A DNA stretch of 64,000 bases from Carposina sasakii (GCA_014607495.2 CP053155.1:5084001-5148000); one strand, 5' to 3'. Positions 28,988-41,720 are shown, counted from the stretch's first letter. The notes: generated from the letters alone by a model not told the origin. Program-made: numbers and translations.

Positions 28988-31900
28988 CACAGTGGTTCCA
29001 ATGTATGGGAGGTGCTGGACATTCGCATCCAAAAAATAAAATTGGTGAATCTTGAGAAACGAATTATGCCATCTTGTTTGGTAGATCAATGTCTTCAAAA
29101 GTTATTATTTTAAGTTTTTTGTAACTGTTATATTTGAGGACATAATTGAGAAATAGTGTTTTCTTACTATGGAAATGGTCAAACTTACTTACATATCTCT
29201 TGATTCCGGCCTCGTTTCAAGTTGCGGTCTTCGGTATTGTGTTTATATTTGAGAGAACTACAATTAATGCTAACACACATAGTGCGCCAAACGTGCACTT
29301 TCTGCGGTACATAGAGATGTCTATTTTTATATACGAAAAAGTTCCATACTGAACACTACAATGAAAGTGATCTTGTAATTTTGATTTTTGACATGTCCAA
29401 AATGTAGGTCAAATGGTTTGAGAACTAAATTACACTAAAATTGTTAGTGGTAGTATTTATTTAATAAAATTCAAAAAATACGAAAAGCACAACATGCATT
29501 ATAAATCTATAAAATAGTACAGATAAATTTAACTAAAAATGTCTATAAACACAGAGAGAAAGACCCTAGTTACACGAATGAGATCTTTTTATTAAACTGT
29601 AATAAAAAATTTATTTATTTATATTTATTTTAATTAAAATTTTAATTTATTTATGAATCGTCTTCACAATCATCATCGATCAATTCTGATGCGGAGTCTA
29701 TTTCGATTAACTCGTTTATATCGACAAAATTAAATTTACCTGTCTCGGATATAATCAGTTCATAAAATTCTGAGAAACAAGATTTATTAATAAATTTGTT
29801 ATACATTGGGCGAATACTTGTAAGAACCGGATCAGAAGATAATAAAAGATTGTGTAGTACATCTTCATTACACGAGACACTGCTATGTTTTCTTGAATGT
29901 CCTTCGCGGTACTTTCTAAATTCTTTATTTCGTGCCTCCGAGGCTTCTTCGGACAAAAAGCCGATAGGCATCATTGAAAAGTTCTCAATGACATCTGGCC
30001 CATGGACCAGCAATTTGTGGAGACTAGACGGCATATAAAACCATGGATATAATTCCACGTAGAGCAAAGTAGTGTCATTACAGAACATACGAAATTTGTC
30101 AATGTCGAGTTTCTCTCCTGAAGATATACACTGTAAAATGACAGCTAGCCTTCTTAAAAGTCTCGCATCTAATCCGGTTAATTCAGCAGATTTTTCTGGG
30201 TTTTCAAAAAACCTTCTAGCACAATTACCGGTGTTGGTGGTTCTACTCCCTTGCTTGACAACATCAAGACGCATTCCAGTTTCTTTTTTGAAGTTTTCTT
30301 GAATTGCTGATTTTCTTTCAGCAACATTCTTCTTTGCTTCATCACCTCTAGCTTGCCATGATTTTATGTCTAATCTGTATGCGATGTGAAGACAACACTC
30401 CATGGTCCGGATCCATGCATGGAGCGAGCTAAGTCCGTATTTAAACATGTCTTCGTGCACTGGCTTGCTTCTTACTTTACTAATGTCGTTCATCTCATTT
30501 GGACGCGCTTTGCAAATGTCGCACACTGATGCTGCTGTGCCTGATATGTATGAGTGAATCTTACCATCTATCATCGTCAAATGCAACTGGTGCTTTACAC
30601 TTACGTCATCGCTCTTAGTAGGTTGCAGAAGCTTAATCTCTTCTTCGAATTCAGACATCTCCATTTGAACATTTTCTTTTGTTTCTTTGATGAACTTGAT
30701 TAGGATTGGTCGACAAAGAGATGTTGACGAGGGCCGCTCATTTTCCCAAATTATTTGGCCAGTTTCGGATGTGAGCCGGATTGGTACAAGACTTGCAACA
30801 AATACACTGGCGAAATTCGTTTCCTCAGTTTCACTTGTTTTCTGGTGGTAAACACTTTGATCCGAAGCACCGTCAAAGCCCCATTTGCTCACGAGCACCA
30901 GGTTTTTCTCCTCAGTGGTAGAGAGGTTTTGGGTTTGTAGAAGTCTTGTCGTAGTAAGGTCTAGCAACGCTTGCAATTTGATTTTAGCAGAGTGTTCAGT
31001 AATTGTAACGTCTTCTTGTTTTGGGTAACATTTCTTTTTTTCTTTCAGAAGCATGTAATAACTGGGATATTGAGCTACTCCTTCTTTAGCATGAAAATCC
31101 CGTAAAGTCATATAACGCCATTTTGAAAGGTTCATCGACACAAACAAAGCTAGGGCCTTTAGTGGAGATATACATTTATCTGAATCTGTGGTACTCCGTC
31201 CGCCAATGAAATCTTTGATCTTAGAAGCTTCTGTAGGATTTTCCATTAAAAACTTCATAATATCAGCTACATCATTTTCCCCTGCAGCCCTAAGACTGCT
31301 TTGTGCAGAAAACATAATCTCGTCAGTGCTGCTAGATGCCCTAAGTACTTCAGTGCGTCTTTTCTTTTGACGAGGACTTAAATCTTCAAAGGGCTTACGA
31401 GGAGAGACATGAGTACACGTAGAGGCATCGGATTTAGAAGGTAAATTCGTCTGCTCAGTAGTTTCTTCTTCTATTGCGTTCGTAGGTAATACTTGTAAAG
31501 GCAAATTATTTTCCTTTAGGGAATCCGGCCACTGGACTTCAGACTGCAACCACTCTGAGTGTTTATTTAGAAACTTTCCTTCGCTTCTTCCAGCTTGAGA
31601 CCATTTAGGATAGATCCGGTAGCAAAATCGACGACACTAGTTCTTTAAGTCTTCTTCGGCACCTTCACAAAGAGAAACGTTGCAATTCGTTTTAAGGACA
31701 CCGAATAGATGATCAAAGTCACGTAGATCATTGTGTTTGCGTAAAGCGCAATAAAGGTCAAGATTTGTAACAAATCCACGGAAAGACATATTTATTAGAA
31801 CGAAATAGAAATCAAAACTGATGTAAAATAAAGGATTACCAACCAATTTATACTACACTACCCTCATTACTGCGTACTGCGTACAATTGTTATTCTTGTA

Positions 31901-32578
31901 ATGTTTTAGTACTAATGATTTCAATTAATAATCACCTGCATCAAATAATTGTTGAAAATGCTAAAAATTACTCTAAGAATGACATCTGTAATTGATAGAA
32001 ATGCTAATGACTACTGTCTTAATGATAATGCAATAATTTCATTAATTAATTATTTAAAAGTCTAAGACCGTCTGTGGATCGATCGTTGCCCTCGTTTGCA
32101 AATTAATTAATTTAATTATTATTTTTTTATTTCTGCAACATCATTTATCGATACGCATATTTAGAGGGGCCCTTATTCCTCTATGATTTTAACAGAAAAT
32201 TGTAAGATCCTTGTCATTGTAGTATATTATAATATAAAAATCAAACATTTCTATGTACCGCAGAAAGTGCACGTTTGGCGCACTATGTGTGTTAGCATTA
32301 ATTGTAGTTCTCTCAAATATAAACACAATACCGAAGACCGCAACTTGAAACGAGGCCGGAATCAAGAGATATGTAAGTAAGTTTGACCATTTTCATAGTA
32401 AGAAAACACTATTTCTCAATTATGTCCTCAAATATAACAGTTACAAAAAAACTTAAAATAATAACTTTTGAAGACATTGATCTACCAAACAAGATGGCAT
32501 AATTCGTTTCTCAAGATTCACCAATTTTATTTTTTGGATGCGAATGTCCAGCACCTCCCATACATTGGAACCACTGTG
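28988..32578 (-). mobile_element. Complete Transib DNA transposon with about 333-bp terminal inverted repeats
   Basis: The termini begin CACAGTGGTTCCAATG and end in the exact complement. The first seven bases are the V(D)J recombination heptamer, as is known for Transib. Direct repeats TGACG at 28983-28987 and 32579-32583 give the 5-bp, GC-rich duplication typical of Transib. The inverted repeats span about 28988-29320 and 32246-32578 and differ by only a couple of positions by eye. A single transposase gene is read on the minus strand. All features point to a recent insertion. Confidence 0.95.
29651..31789 (-). pseudogene. Transib (RAG1-like) transposase, interrupted by one in-frame TAG
   Basis: From ATG 31789 to the stop at 29651 is one frame of about 712 codons, normal Transib length, broken only by TAG at 31637-31639 (after about 50 codons). 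Counting the 632 residues from 31549, the conserved positions are: Asp226 in KWGFDG; Asp328 in LTMIDGKIHS; the zinc pair Cys343/Cys346 (CDIC); HKLLVH with His511/His516; and Glu538 in EARNKEFRKYREGHSRK. These line up with RAG1 Asp600, Asp708, CxxC, HxxxxH and Glu962, the DDE nuclease and zinc sites. The enzyme would nick next to the CACAGTG ends and form hairpins at the flanks. The amber codon should prevent full-length protein unless it is read through or spliced out, or translation restarts downstream. Confidence 0.93.
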
Positions 32579-33676
32579 TGACGGTCAGAATCGATAAATT
32601 ATAAATGTAAGTAGGTATACTGCAAATTACGTACGCAAACGACCGACTGCAATGTTTACTGAAGACCTAGCTCAGATATAACAGATTGATATAGATAGAT
32701 AGTTTCATCTATATGATACTGATATTCGTTTAAGTTTCTACTAGTAGATAATGGCATAACAATGACAATTATTTCTCTTCGATGTTCAAGAAAATGGTAA
32801 TCATTTCAATGGGCCCTAAATGTACTTAGGCATTGTTTCTGCTTAGGGCTCATCCCGATTACGTCGTGACGATAGATAATTTTTTAATGGAGGTGTTCAC
32901 ATATAGGACGATTTTTTTGCAGTGACAAGATTATCGAGGCAGTGGATACCTACGACTAACACAACAGTCGATAAATTAAATAAATAAAATTGACAGGAAC
33001 AGCTAGAGACGATAGTCATCCAACGATAAATTTACCGTAACGTCATGTAAACATAGAAAACAATCGATCGATTGCGTAAAACAGTTGTAAGTATGTAAAA
33101 ATGCTATTCGTCAATAATTTCTAATAGGCACTTTTCTGTTCAATTCTATTACATTTCTTTAGATAACGACTGTAAGCAATACTTAGTAAAAATATTATGA
33201 TATTTAATTTATATCAATTTAACTTAATTAAATTGATATAAATTATAGATAGCAATGTAATCCAAACTTAAAATGGAATAGGTGGTCTAGAAAACCCCCA
33301 ACAAAAAAAAACTTTGGAATAGTAATTCTATGTTCATTGTTGAACATGATGTTGCTTGATAAATATGAAAAATCCTATTGGGACAATAGTAGGGATGTGC
33401 ATTAACATGTTCCAATAATAAATCAATCTGCAAATAAAACATTTCTTTGGTTTCTGTATGTTAAAATGTCTTTTCTAATGTAACAAATAAAAACTATGTA
33501 CTTCAAATATAACAACACTGTTTAAAACAATCATAAAGAATATTGGTTTCGAGCAACAGCTAGTCTCAAAAGAAATTGAGCTTGGAAAGTTTTCACTTAT
33601 GATATGACACTGAGATCTACAATCAACTGTACTTTACTAAATTTTTATACGACATATAAAGCGGGATACTGACCGA

Positions 33677-33937
33677 GTTTACACGGTGTAATGTTACATG
33701 CAGTTACATATTACACGGCGAGCATTCACGCAATCAGAACATAGTGTTACAAGGAAACTACCTAGCCACGAGCCGCTTTTATATTGGCATTGTGAGAAAC
33801 TTCGATATCGCGTTCTAGGATTTGCATTTGATTGTGCTTCTCACTTACATCCGATAGGTGGCGCCGCTACACATAGATTTAGGTACACGGCTCTATCGTA
33901 ACGTGCTCGATGCGAATGTTACATTACACCGCGTAAC
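33677..33937. mobile_element. Inverted-repeat element (MITE), unclassified
   Basis: The left end GTTTACACGGTGTAATGTTA is mirrored by AATGTTACATTACACCGCGTAAC at the right end, about 260 bp apart. There is no coding sequence inside. From 32595 to 33676 I see only AT-rich DNA. Confidence 0.6.
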
Positions 33938-34431
33938 GTCGGTTACCGTGAGTACCGAGCTTTATTTGAAAACCCACCTTAATGCTAAGTGAAAAATTCA
34001 TTAATAGGCCCTTTCTCACACAACATGGCGCATACATAATTGAACAAGCTTTTTAATGGTTAGTAATTATTAATAGATAGTACAAAAAGATTCTTTTCAC
34101 ATTCTTTTTAGATTTAGAATGCACATCTTCTCTCTGAGACCTATGATTTTGTTAACACTGACTGACATTTTATGTTCCCTAGCAACCAAAAATCACATTT
34201 ACGTTTAAACACTATTTATCACCAGGAAACAGATGAAATGGCTCAGAGCCAATTTTTTCTGCACTTTTTTTGGCATAGAAATTATTACATAATTTGTCTA
34301 AATTCACCTAAAGATGTGACTAAAAGTCATGTGATTATCCATGGCATACATCCAATCTAGCTTGATGGTTAGCAAATTCAGTTTACACAAACCAAAATCA
34401 TAAAAGTTAGAGGTAAACCTTTATCTAAAAA

Positions 34432-35252
34432 ACCCGACAGCTTAAAAAAGAACCAAATAATGTACATAATAAAAAAACTGAAAAGAAAAAAACAAGCACT
34501 TAGATGTCCGGTGGTCTAGAATTCTATAATATTATTATGGACTGAATTTTTGTGAGCTGTCGGATAATGGATCCCGACTGTTCAGTTGTTATGTTACGAT
34601 CATTAGAAAATATTTTATGTTCTTCAAAAATTCAGTCCATAATAATATTATAGAATTCTAGACCACCGGTCATCTAAGTGCTTGTTTTTTTCTTTTCAGT
34701 TTTTTTATTGTGTACATTATTTGGTTCTTTTTTAAGTAGTTGGGTTTATGGATTTTTAAAATTAAGTTTTTTATTTTATACTTTTTTGTTATGATTATGA
34801 GGTACTAATAGGTACGCTTCAAGAAACATGCTCAACATGCTCGGAAGCAAGAAGTTTTCGTCTTGCAGCTGTCTAAAAAGTTATATGTGAGAATGGTTGA
34901 TACGCAACTTTCAATCGATATAGATTCTAAATGGTTGGTCGAATCGAAAAATTTTGAGAGAAACCTAAAGATGATTTTTAAATACCTATTCAACGATACC
35001 CCACTCGATATAGTTTGTCGACTTTCATTTTTTCATTTTCACAAAATGGCGTCTAGTAGTCGCCATATTGAATTTTCACTAACGTCATGTCTTTAGTGAC
35101 ACTCGCCGGACTAAGAGGAATCGATTGACGTATGAATCATAAAAATCAGCCGAGGTGTTTGGTCTGTGTAGCGCTTCAAAGGAACATACAAACATACATA
35201 CATACATAGGCTGTTAAACACAATACTACTCCTTTGCGTCGCGCAGTCGGGT
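34432..35252. mobile_element. 820-bp inverted-repeat element with a large internal hairpin
   Basis: It begins ACCCGACAGC and ends GCGCAGTCGGGT. Inside, two arms of about 110 bp (34441-34552 and 34627-34736) are near-perfect complements around an unpaired centre. The rest includes an (ACAT)n stretch near 35190. No transposase frame. Confidence 0.65.
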
Positions 35253-35774
35253 AAAAATCACTCAATATTTCATCATTCTGTATTGCACAGTGTACACTTC
35301 TAAAATTCAATGTTGCTGTGTAATAATAAAAGATAAATCAAAAACTATTATGGCAAAGCTCTGATTGATTGATTTGTTCAGAGTAAATACATCTAACTAT
35401 TCAGTGTAACTAACAAATATGACCCATTTGTTGCTCTATAATGGCTGTCAATTTATTAGATGATGTTAATAATCAAAATATAGCTAGAAACACTATTATG
35501 TAACTTGTTGTTTAGAGATGAAATGATTGAATATTGTCCTTATTACTAGAAATAATTTAGTAGAATACAGATGATTGTGACTTACACTACCGATTTTATG
35601 TTCCCATAGGATATTGTACTGCTAGTCAATATTACAACATTCTTTACATCACCTTTGTAAAATACGAAAATGTACATAAAAGTGTGTTCATTAGTGATCC
35701 CTTTCACCTCCAGTATTTTTAGCAATACTAGTGTTTGTCATAATATTGAATTAGAAGTACCGGGGTAACATAGC

Positions 35775-37654
35775 TCATAGAGAGTTGGTGATGTTTTGGA
35801 ATAGCCTCTTGCCCCACCACGTTTCAAGGTCGAAAGGCTTGAAGTCTTGCAGGACAGGGCCGGGATTGTCATCTTGGTAGAAAAGGTTTGAAAGTGGTGC
35901 TGGTGATGATCTTCCAGAGTCTGTAACACAACATTGTTACAAGTTACAACATGCCTCGGTAAAATGGACTATTATAATTTTGTGGGGCCACAAATGCATA
36001 TGTATTTGCATATAAATTTTACAATAAAACACAATAGATAAATTAACAATTACTAGTCTATTAGTTGCAACATTTTGATTCTGATGAGCCATGAGCTCTT
36101 TGCTTGGTTTAAAATATTCATTCAATCAATAGAGATAATAGAAACCATACATATAAAACTCTTTAGCCTGAAGGTTTAACTGACAAATCAACCCATAGCC
36201 TAAACCAGTGGTACCCAATTAGTTTTTTCTACGTACCACTCTAAGAAAGACCTCAAACTCGTGTACCCCTTATTGCAGGAACGATAAATAAGAGATAAAA
36301 TCAAATGTAAGTATTTAGAATGTATTACATCAAAATACAATACAAAATGACAGAGAACACCAGTTTTATTAATGTGACAAATGGGCACGTTTTTCTTTGC
36401 ACAACTCTGAAAAATTGTATTGTGGTTGTATAAATATTTCTTGGTAGGTAATTTTTTGGTACGCGCTGCTTACCCCTTGATGCAACCCTGGGGGTACGTG
36501 TACCACTAATTGGGAACCACTGGCCTAAACCATTGATCTTAGAGACCTGAAACTTGGAAGGTGTTCTTAGTTTGATGCAATAAGCTAGGATTTCCGGAAA
36601 TTCCTAAATTTTAAACAAATTAATGGCCAATTTCAATACAAGAAATTATAAAGAATCTCAATTTTTATATAACTGTTGCAAATATGAAATTTTGAATAAA
36701 AACAATAGAACATTTAATCTGAAATATGCAAATTGGTTATTGAAATTGACTGTAAGTCATTAACTAAGTCAGTAGTTAATAAATGCCCATAACTAAAAAA
36801 ACTTACCTATTGTACCTGTAGGTGTTGAGGGCTCACTGTCTCCTATAGCTGATTGAGTCCATGCTGTAATGATATAATAAAAGAAATAAAGTGTCCAGGT
36901 GTTGAAACTATTACAATTTATATTAAAAAAATTAATTTATCCCAGTAGGCTTGCAATTTACTACTTGCAAATTAGTAAAGTAGGTACTTACAAGATTGAA
37001 CTTTCAACTTTGCATCCAATAAGAATTTAGCTACCTATTTTGTAAAACTGAAACTTGTTCTTATAAAATACATAATATGTAGATCTAAAGTAAACACATG
37101 CAGTGTCAATAGCATTTAAATTATTGCCTATTGCATAGGTTTGTAACTTACTTTCACTAATGAATTTAATCATTTCCTCGTGCTGCGGCGTGATCACATG
37201 ATGCTGTATTCTTTGGTGAATTGTCTTTTTACCATTGGAATGAAACACCGGTTTGGGCATACTGCAAATAAAATACGCTAACTTACACACCTGTATCAAT
37301 TTATTCACGAAATCGACGAGTAAATACTAATTGTGATAACAGCAAATAATATAAAATAGCAACCAACTACGGTCAAGGAGGTTATGTAAAAAGTGATGAA
37401 ATACAATTAAATTTAATATGAACAACACTCACTTAGTAATTTCTCCATTATCAGATTCTGATGACTTTCTACTATAATCTTTACGGCTATCTAGTCTTTC
37501 TAAGTTTTGTGAGAGTCCTGTAAATAAAATGAGTTGTGAGAAATCGGCAACAATTTTATTTACCAATTTGCATTATCATACGATTACGAGCACAACACAC
37601 ACCTCTTCGAGTTTTAGCTACAATCTTACTGGGTCCTTTGGATACTGTGTACAT
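35775..37654 (-). CDS. MCRIP family protein (MCRIP2/FAM195A homologue), five exons
   Basis: Exons in order: 37603-37654, 37433-37517, 37152-37261, 36807-36863 and 35775-35920. All have GT-AG introns and matching phases, and encode 149 residues. The start MYTVSKGPSK followed by VAK.RRG parallels vertebrate MCRIP2. The middle has the family helix HEEMIKFISE/TW, split across exons 3 and 4. The end has NPGPVLQDFKPFDLETWW followed by GKRLFQNIT, matching the ..F.PIDLDEWW.. tail of MCRIP2. Vertebrate MCRIP proteins are MAPK-regulated, bind the CtBP co-repressor, and have been linked to DDX6/stress-granule complexes; those roles are transferred from family knowledge. The protein is small, charged and probably mostly disordered. 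Intron 4 (35921-36806) carries a hAT-type element. The ATG is in the first coding exon, with the next intron in phase 1. Confidence 0.92.
36206..36522. mobile_element. Non-autonomous hAT element with perfect 8-bp duplication
   Basis: The ends CAGTGGTACCCAATTAG and CTAATTGGGAACCACTG are inverted repeats. The flanks GCCTAAAC at 36198-36205 and 36523-36530 are identical. The 317-bp body has no transposase. It lies in intron 4 of the MCRIP gene. Confidence 0.92.
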
Positions 37655-37950
37655 TTTCTTACACTCAAAATGAAAATTTTAATAAAAATAATGTAAAAAA
37701 TTTCGAAAAATCTCGACTTATTTTTGTGATGGAAAGGAAAACTACTAACGGAAAATGTTGCCATTAATTTATACTATAAGTTCCCAGAAGTTCCCAAAAA
37801 TGTTTCTAGGAGAAATCAAACAAAAACATCGTTTTTACCTACTGTGGTGATGAGTTAAGTGATGTTTCTGGTAGCACATTTAGTTTCTTGGTTACTTACT
37901 ATGTCCCCTGAAGGGGAATTTCATATCAGCATTGCACCCTTCAAAGCCGG
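37655..37950 (-). promoter_or_regulatory. Likely promoter region of the MCRIP gene
   Basis: Sequence just upstream of the MCRIP start codon. I see no TATA box or other site I can defend; the assignment rests on position only. Confidence 0.3.
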
Positions 37951-38139
37951 CCCCCTGATTACGTAACTTGCAATAACAGAGCCGAAGCAATGTGACAGCG
38001 AAAATTACGAATGTGTGTGTGCGCGGGGCGAGGTGCGGGACACGGGAGAACGCTTCGTGCTCGTTGTGCGCACACTCTCAATTATCGCGATCGCGCTGCT
38101 TTGGCTTTGCTATTGCAAATTAGGTAATCAATCAGGGGG
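37951..38139. mobile_element. MITE family C, copy 3
   Basis: Bounded by CCCCCTGATTACGTAA and GTAATCAATCAGGGGG, with mirrored internal motifs around GCAATAACAGAGCCGAAGC and a GC-rich centre. It lies about 300 bp upstream of the MCRIP gene. From 38140 to 38800 there is no further feature I can support. Confidence 0.75.
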
Positions 38140-38804
38140 CGGGATGGGCTTTTAAGTTCCAGGTACCTACGTATGGTGTACGTGTACGTCATGTAGGTAC
38201 ATTTTTTTAAATCACTAGTAGTTTGACCTATGCAAACATTTTGTTTCGGGTAGTACTGACTTTGTTTTAGATATAAGCACTTAATAATGTAGAAATCCTC
38301 TACTACATGTGCGATATGTGCAACTGTGCAGGTAAGTTGAATAACACTTGAGTCAGATTATGTTTCCTTCATGGTCGCATGTTACCTTAGTTTTATTTTT
38401 AAAGTTTGTTGTTTTTAACTAATTTTTTACTTTTTCTTTTAAGCAGTATTCTGAAATTTCCATTTATCATTATTATCATTCATCACAATTAAGATTTAGT
38501 TAAACTAATATTGCCTTTCTTTCGGGATAAACCTACTTATGTAATGTGGTGCTTATGTCAACGTTAAAATGATCAGGGTCCATCTCTTTTCTTCTCTACT
38601 CTAATATGTGTGAATTGTGTCCATTGAATAAATAAATATTATTAAAAATTATTATTATTATTAAATGTATAAGGCTCCAAGAATTTTGCACATAATTTAG
38701 ATGCTGCTGTGCTCACTTTACCAATAATGGTGACATTGATATAAAAGTATTGTACTAACAATAAATAGGTAAAATTATTAATAATGAAAATGGAAAAAAT
38801 TCTT

Positions 38805-38876
38805 CACCCGAGTGGGAATCGAACCCACGACCACTGCAAACCGTGCCAGCCGCTCTAACCACTGAGCTACCGGGTC
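38805..38876 (-). repeat. tRNA-like repeat, copy 2
   Basis: On the minus strand it has the A box TAGCTCAGTGGTTAG and B box GGGTTCGATTCCC. As in copy 1 (27366-27437) the anticodon arm is poor, and both the upstream GAGTAATT and the downstream GAAGAATTTTTTCC block are shared. This is a repeat family with an internal polymerase III promoter. The stretch 38880-40950 shows no gene I can support; a terminus-like ACACCCTGTA occurs near 39535. Confidence 0.7.
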
Positions 38877-40954
38877 AATTACTCGGATGACGAATTTTAC
38901 CATCTCTTTTCTAAATTACATATTGGCAACGTTATTTTTCATCCCGATAGCTATACACTAGCCAAATCTCGGCAAACAAAGCTGAATCCCTCAGAACAAT
39001 GTTCAAAGATGAAACGATCAACCTACCGGATTATATTAATTTGCACTACCGGCAAATTACGACCAACCTTGAAAAATAACTAATATTTTTTTGAGTAGTT
39101 AATTTTAAGAGGATTATTATACCATTTTAGAATCACTATGAAATAGGCATGTTTTTAAAATAATGGGCAGATCTAATTCATACATTTTTTTACACCATAG
39201 TGCGTTAAAGTGGCTCTTCCCTGCAAACATCTGTAATTTTTTTAAATTTCTATGATTTTTTTTTATTAACAAACAAGGATATTTTTTGAAATGGTAGCTT
39301 AAATTGTAATTGTATTTGACTAGAGCAACTAAAAAACAGAATAAAAAATATTAATTTATACAAAAGTGGCATACAAATTAGTGGCAAAAGGTGAATTTTT
39401 TAGGAAAATTACTGAAATTACGATATTTTCCATACCTTAGCCAACTCTAATATGAAATAGGCATATTCTGAGAGGATATCATTCACCTTATCCCCCCATG
39501 TCGGGATATCCATTCATTACGCCACACCCTGTATATTAAATAATAAATAAACTAATAAATAGGTATTTTATCTAAATGTGTACCTGAACAAAGTTTGTCT
39601 CTTCACATTAACACGTGGTAGTATATTTTCATCACTCCATTCATTAGTGTGTATTTAAATGTGTAAATTTCTACCATGATTAAGTTTGAGAAATTATTGG
39701 CAACTCTTCTTATTGCCACTGTCAAATTAAACCACTGCTATTGGTTAAGATACGTAAGATTCGTGAATGCTCTAATTTCATTGGTCAACCGCGTACTTGC
39801 TTATTTGGCAGATGAAATATCACCAAATAGTTCTTTGGATGATGACGCTAGTTACTATGCGTATGACTAAATTATTTGTATTACTGCATAGAAAAAATGT
39901 TAGTTCCGAAACCAGGCATAGGAGTCATTCTATGAAACCACAGAAAAGAAAGATTTGTCTTGAAACTTTACCTTGTTTTGTTGTACTAGCTACGTACTAG
40001 TAGGAAGAGTCCTACACATAGTAACTAGCACCATCATTCAAAGGAACTATTTGGTGAAATGCACTCTACATAGGTAGGTACATCTACATTCTTGTAATCG
40101 TATTGCAAGATGGTAATACTAATATCTACTCTTACAAGATTAGCGATCAACCTTTGATTATAGAGATGTAGCTGCCGACGCACAGTTCTAACATGCGCGG
40201 AGTAGCTACAGTACATACCTACACTACTGTGGATAGCATCATAGCGTAGCACTAACTAATGTCCACCCTTCTTGATCCCGCGACAAACACTGTTTTAATA
40301 GTTTTGTGGGACTTTAATTTAGAGATCAGTTTTACATTGTATTTATAATAATAAAATAAATAAATTAATATATAAATGCATCCCTCAAATGACCTCCTGA
40401 CCTCCTCCTCCTCTTCAGTCTAACCTATCTGCTTCTCAGGTGCACGCAGCAGGTGGATCTACCACTGCAGTTAAAAACTTCACCTGTTATAGAAAATGTC
40501 GAGTAGGGAAGTGAACCAGTGACCATTACTTCCTGACATGAGCTGGACACAACGACACGGTAGGTAGGCTTGTCTATCGCACATAGTTTTACATTTTAAT
40601 GGGAGGAAGTAGGTACCGCCAATTATGTTTATTAGTCGCCAATAAGTACGAGTAGTCGAGGAACTGAATAGATTAGTTCCTTTTTTGTAATGAAGACATG
40701 CAACGGAAACGATGATTTGTATATTTTTTACCCGACTGTCAAAGAAGTGGTATTGTGCATTTTCTTACCAGCGTGATAGATCACAAATTGGTCGTATCCA
40801 AAGAGTCGTATCTTACCTATTGTATTTTTTGTCATACTTTTTGGAAGAAAACTCTATAAGAGATAAACCTGCCTAAATGTGCCGTTGAAAATAACACTCA
40901 CACCACATTTAGGGACTAAGGGTCAAGTCAAGACACAGTGTTAACAGTTATAAG

Positions 40955-41267
40955 GCTGTTTTTCGTTGCCACCCTTAACGAAGGGTACGTACTCTATAAT
41001 CAAATAAAGTAAGTTTATGTAAAAAAAAAAACGATGTAATTTTTTTTTTTCTAAATTACTTGATCCGGCGAAATTTATAGTAAACAGTGTTCATGAAAAA
41101 AACTTGCTACGAGCGTAAATGCGCATTTATGCAGAAAATCGCAGTCTATTTACTCAACTTTGGACCCTAACATTTTGAGAACCAGACACTTCCCAGGTAT
41201 GCTTCGATGGAGAAAAATGATTGTGATGATGAGGAGATTCCGTAGTATTCGGGAACGTTGACGATTT
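40955..41267 (+). mobile_element. MITE family A, copy 2
   Basis: Same internal order as copy 1 (GAAGGGTACGTACTC to GGGAACGTTGACGA), with both termini degraded, so this is an old copy. Confidence 0.7.
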
Positions 41268-41552
41268 AAACACACCATCCCACACGATCACACGCGCCCT
41301 ACTTTTTCGACGTGTTATCGCGTGGTGTATCTAGATATTTCAATGGAAAATGCTATGTAGTGGCTACCTACCTACCACCTAGGTATCTCCTTCAGCAGGA
41401 TTATATTCAACGCCAGAGCGAGATGTCGCTTTAGCTACACTGCTTATAGCGGTGTCTCGCTTCTACTTACTATGGAAACAAGCCTATTTTAGAGGTTCAT
41501 GGTAACCCCCCTTGAATAAGCGAATCAGATTAAGCCATTTCCCGTCCTGATG

Positions 41553-41720
41553 CGAGGCTTCACTAGAATACATCAGCTGCCGTGCATGTCATAGGAGTCG
41601 ACCAAGGAACTCGGGCATTCTCTTTGGCGATTAGCTAGCAACTTGTTACTGAACATTAACATCTGTGGCCGCTATGCTAAATAAGGATCTCCCTTATGAC
41701 CCTGCAGTTCTGGCGGCTAC
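41553..41720 (-). repeat. Dispersed repeat family D, antisense copy
   Basis: The complement of the family D consensus: it ends in the complement of GAAATGGGGTAG and contains the complement of GATGCAGCTGATGTATTC and AACAAGTTGCTAGC. Confidence 0.6.

Larger units (their letters stand above)
28682..32594. mobile_element. Small inverted-repeat element hosting a MITE and the Transib
   Basis: The left end TCGATTCTAACCGTCACAC, followed after a short gap by TAAACTTAA (28682-28717), is mirrored by TTAAGTTTACGTGTGACG before the Transib. GTCAGAATCGA (32584-32594) lies after it. Without the Transib (28988-32583) the element is about 320 bp. It contains MITE family C copy 2. Confidence 0.65.

Noticed and set aside
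28988..29040. A full RAG recombination signal (heptamer plus nonamer)
   Set aside because: The heptamer is exact but no nonamer-like sequence lies 12 or 23 bases inward; the nearest A-rich block is further in.
39676..39870. 64-codon frame starting with ATG
   Set aside because: No recognisable motif, no splice signals, and a length expected by chance.
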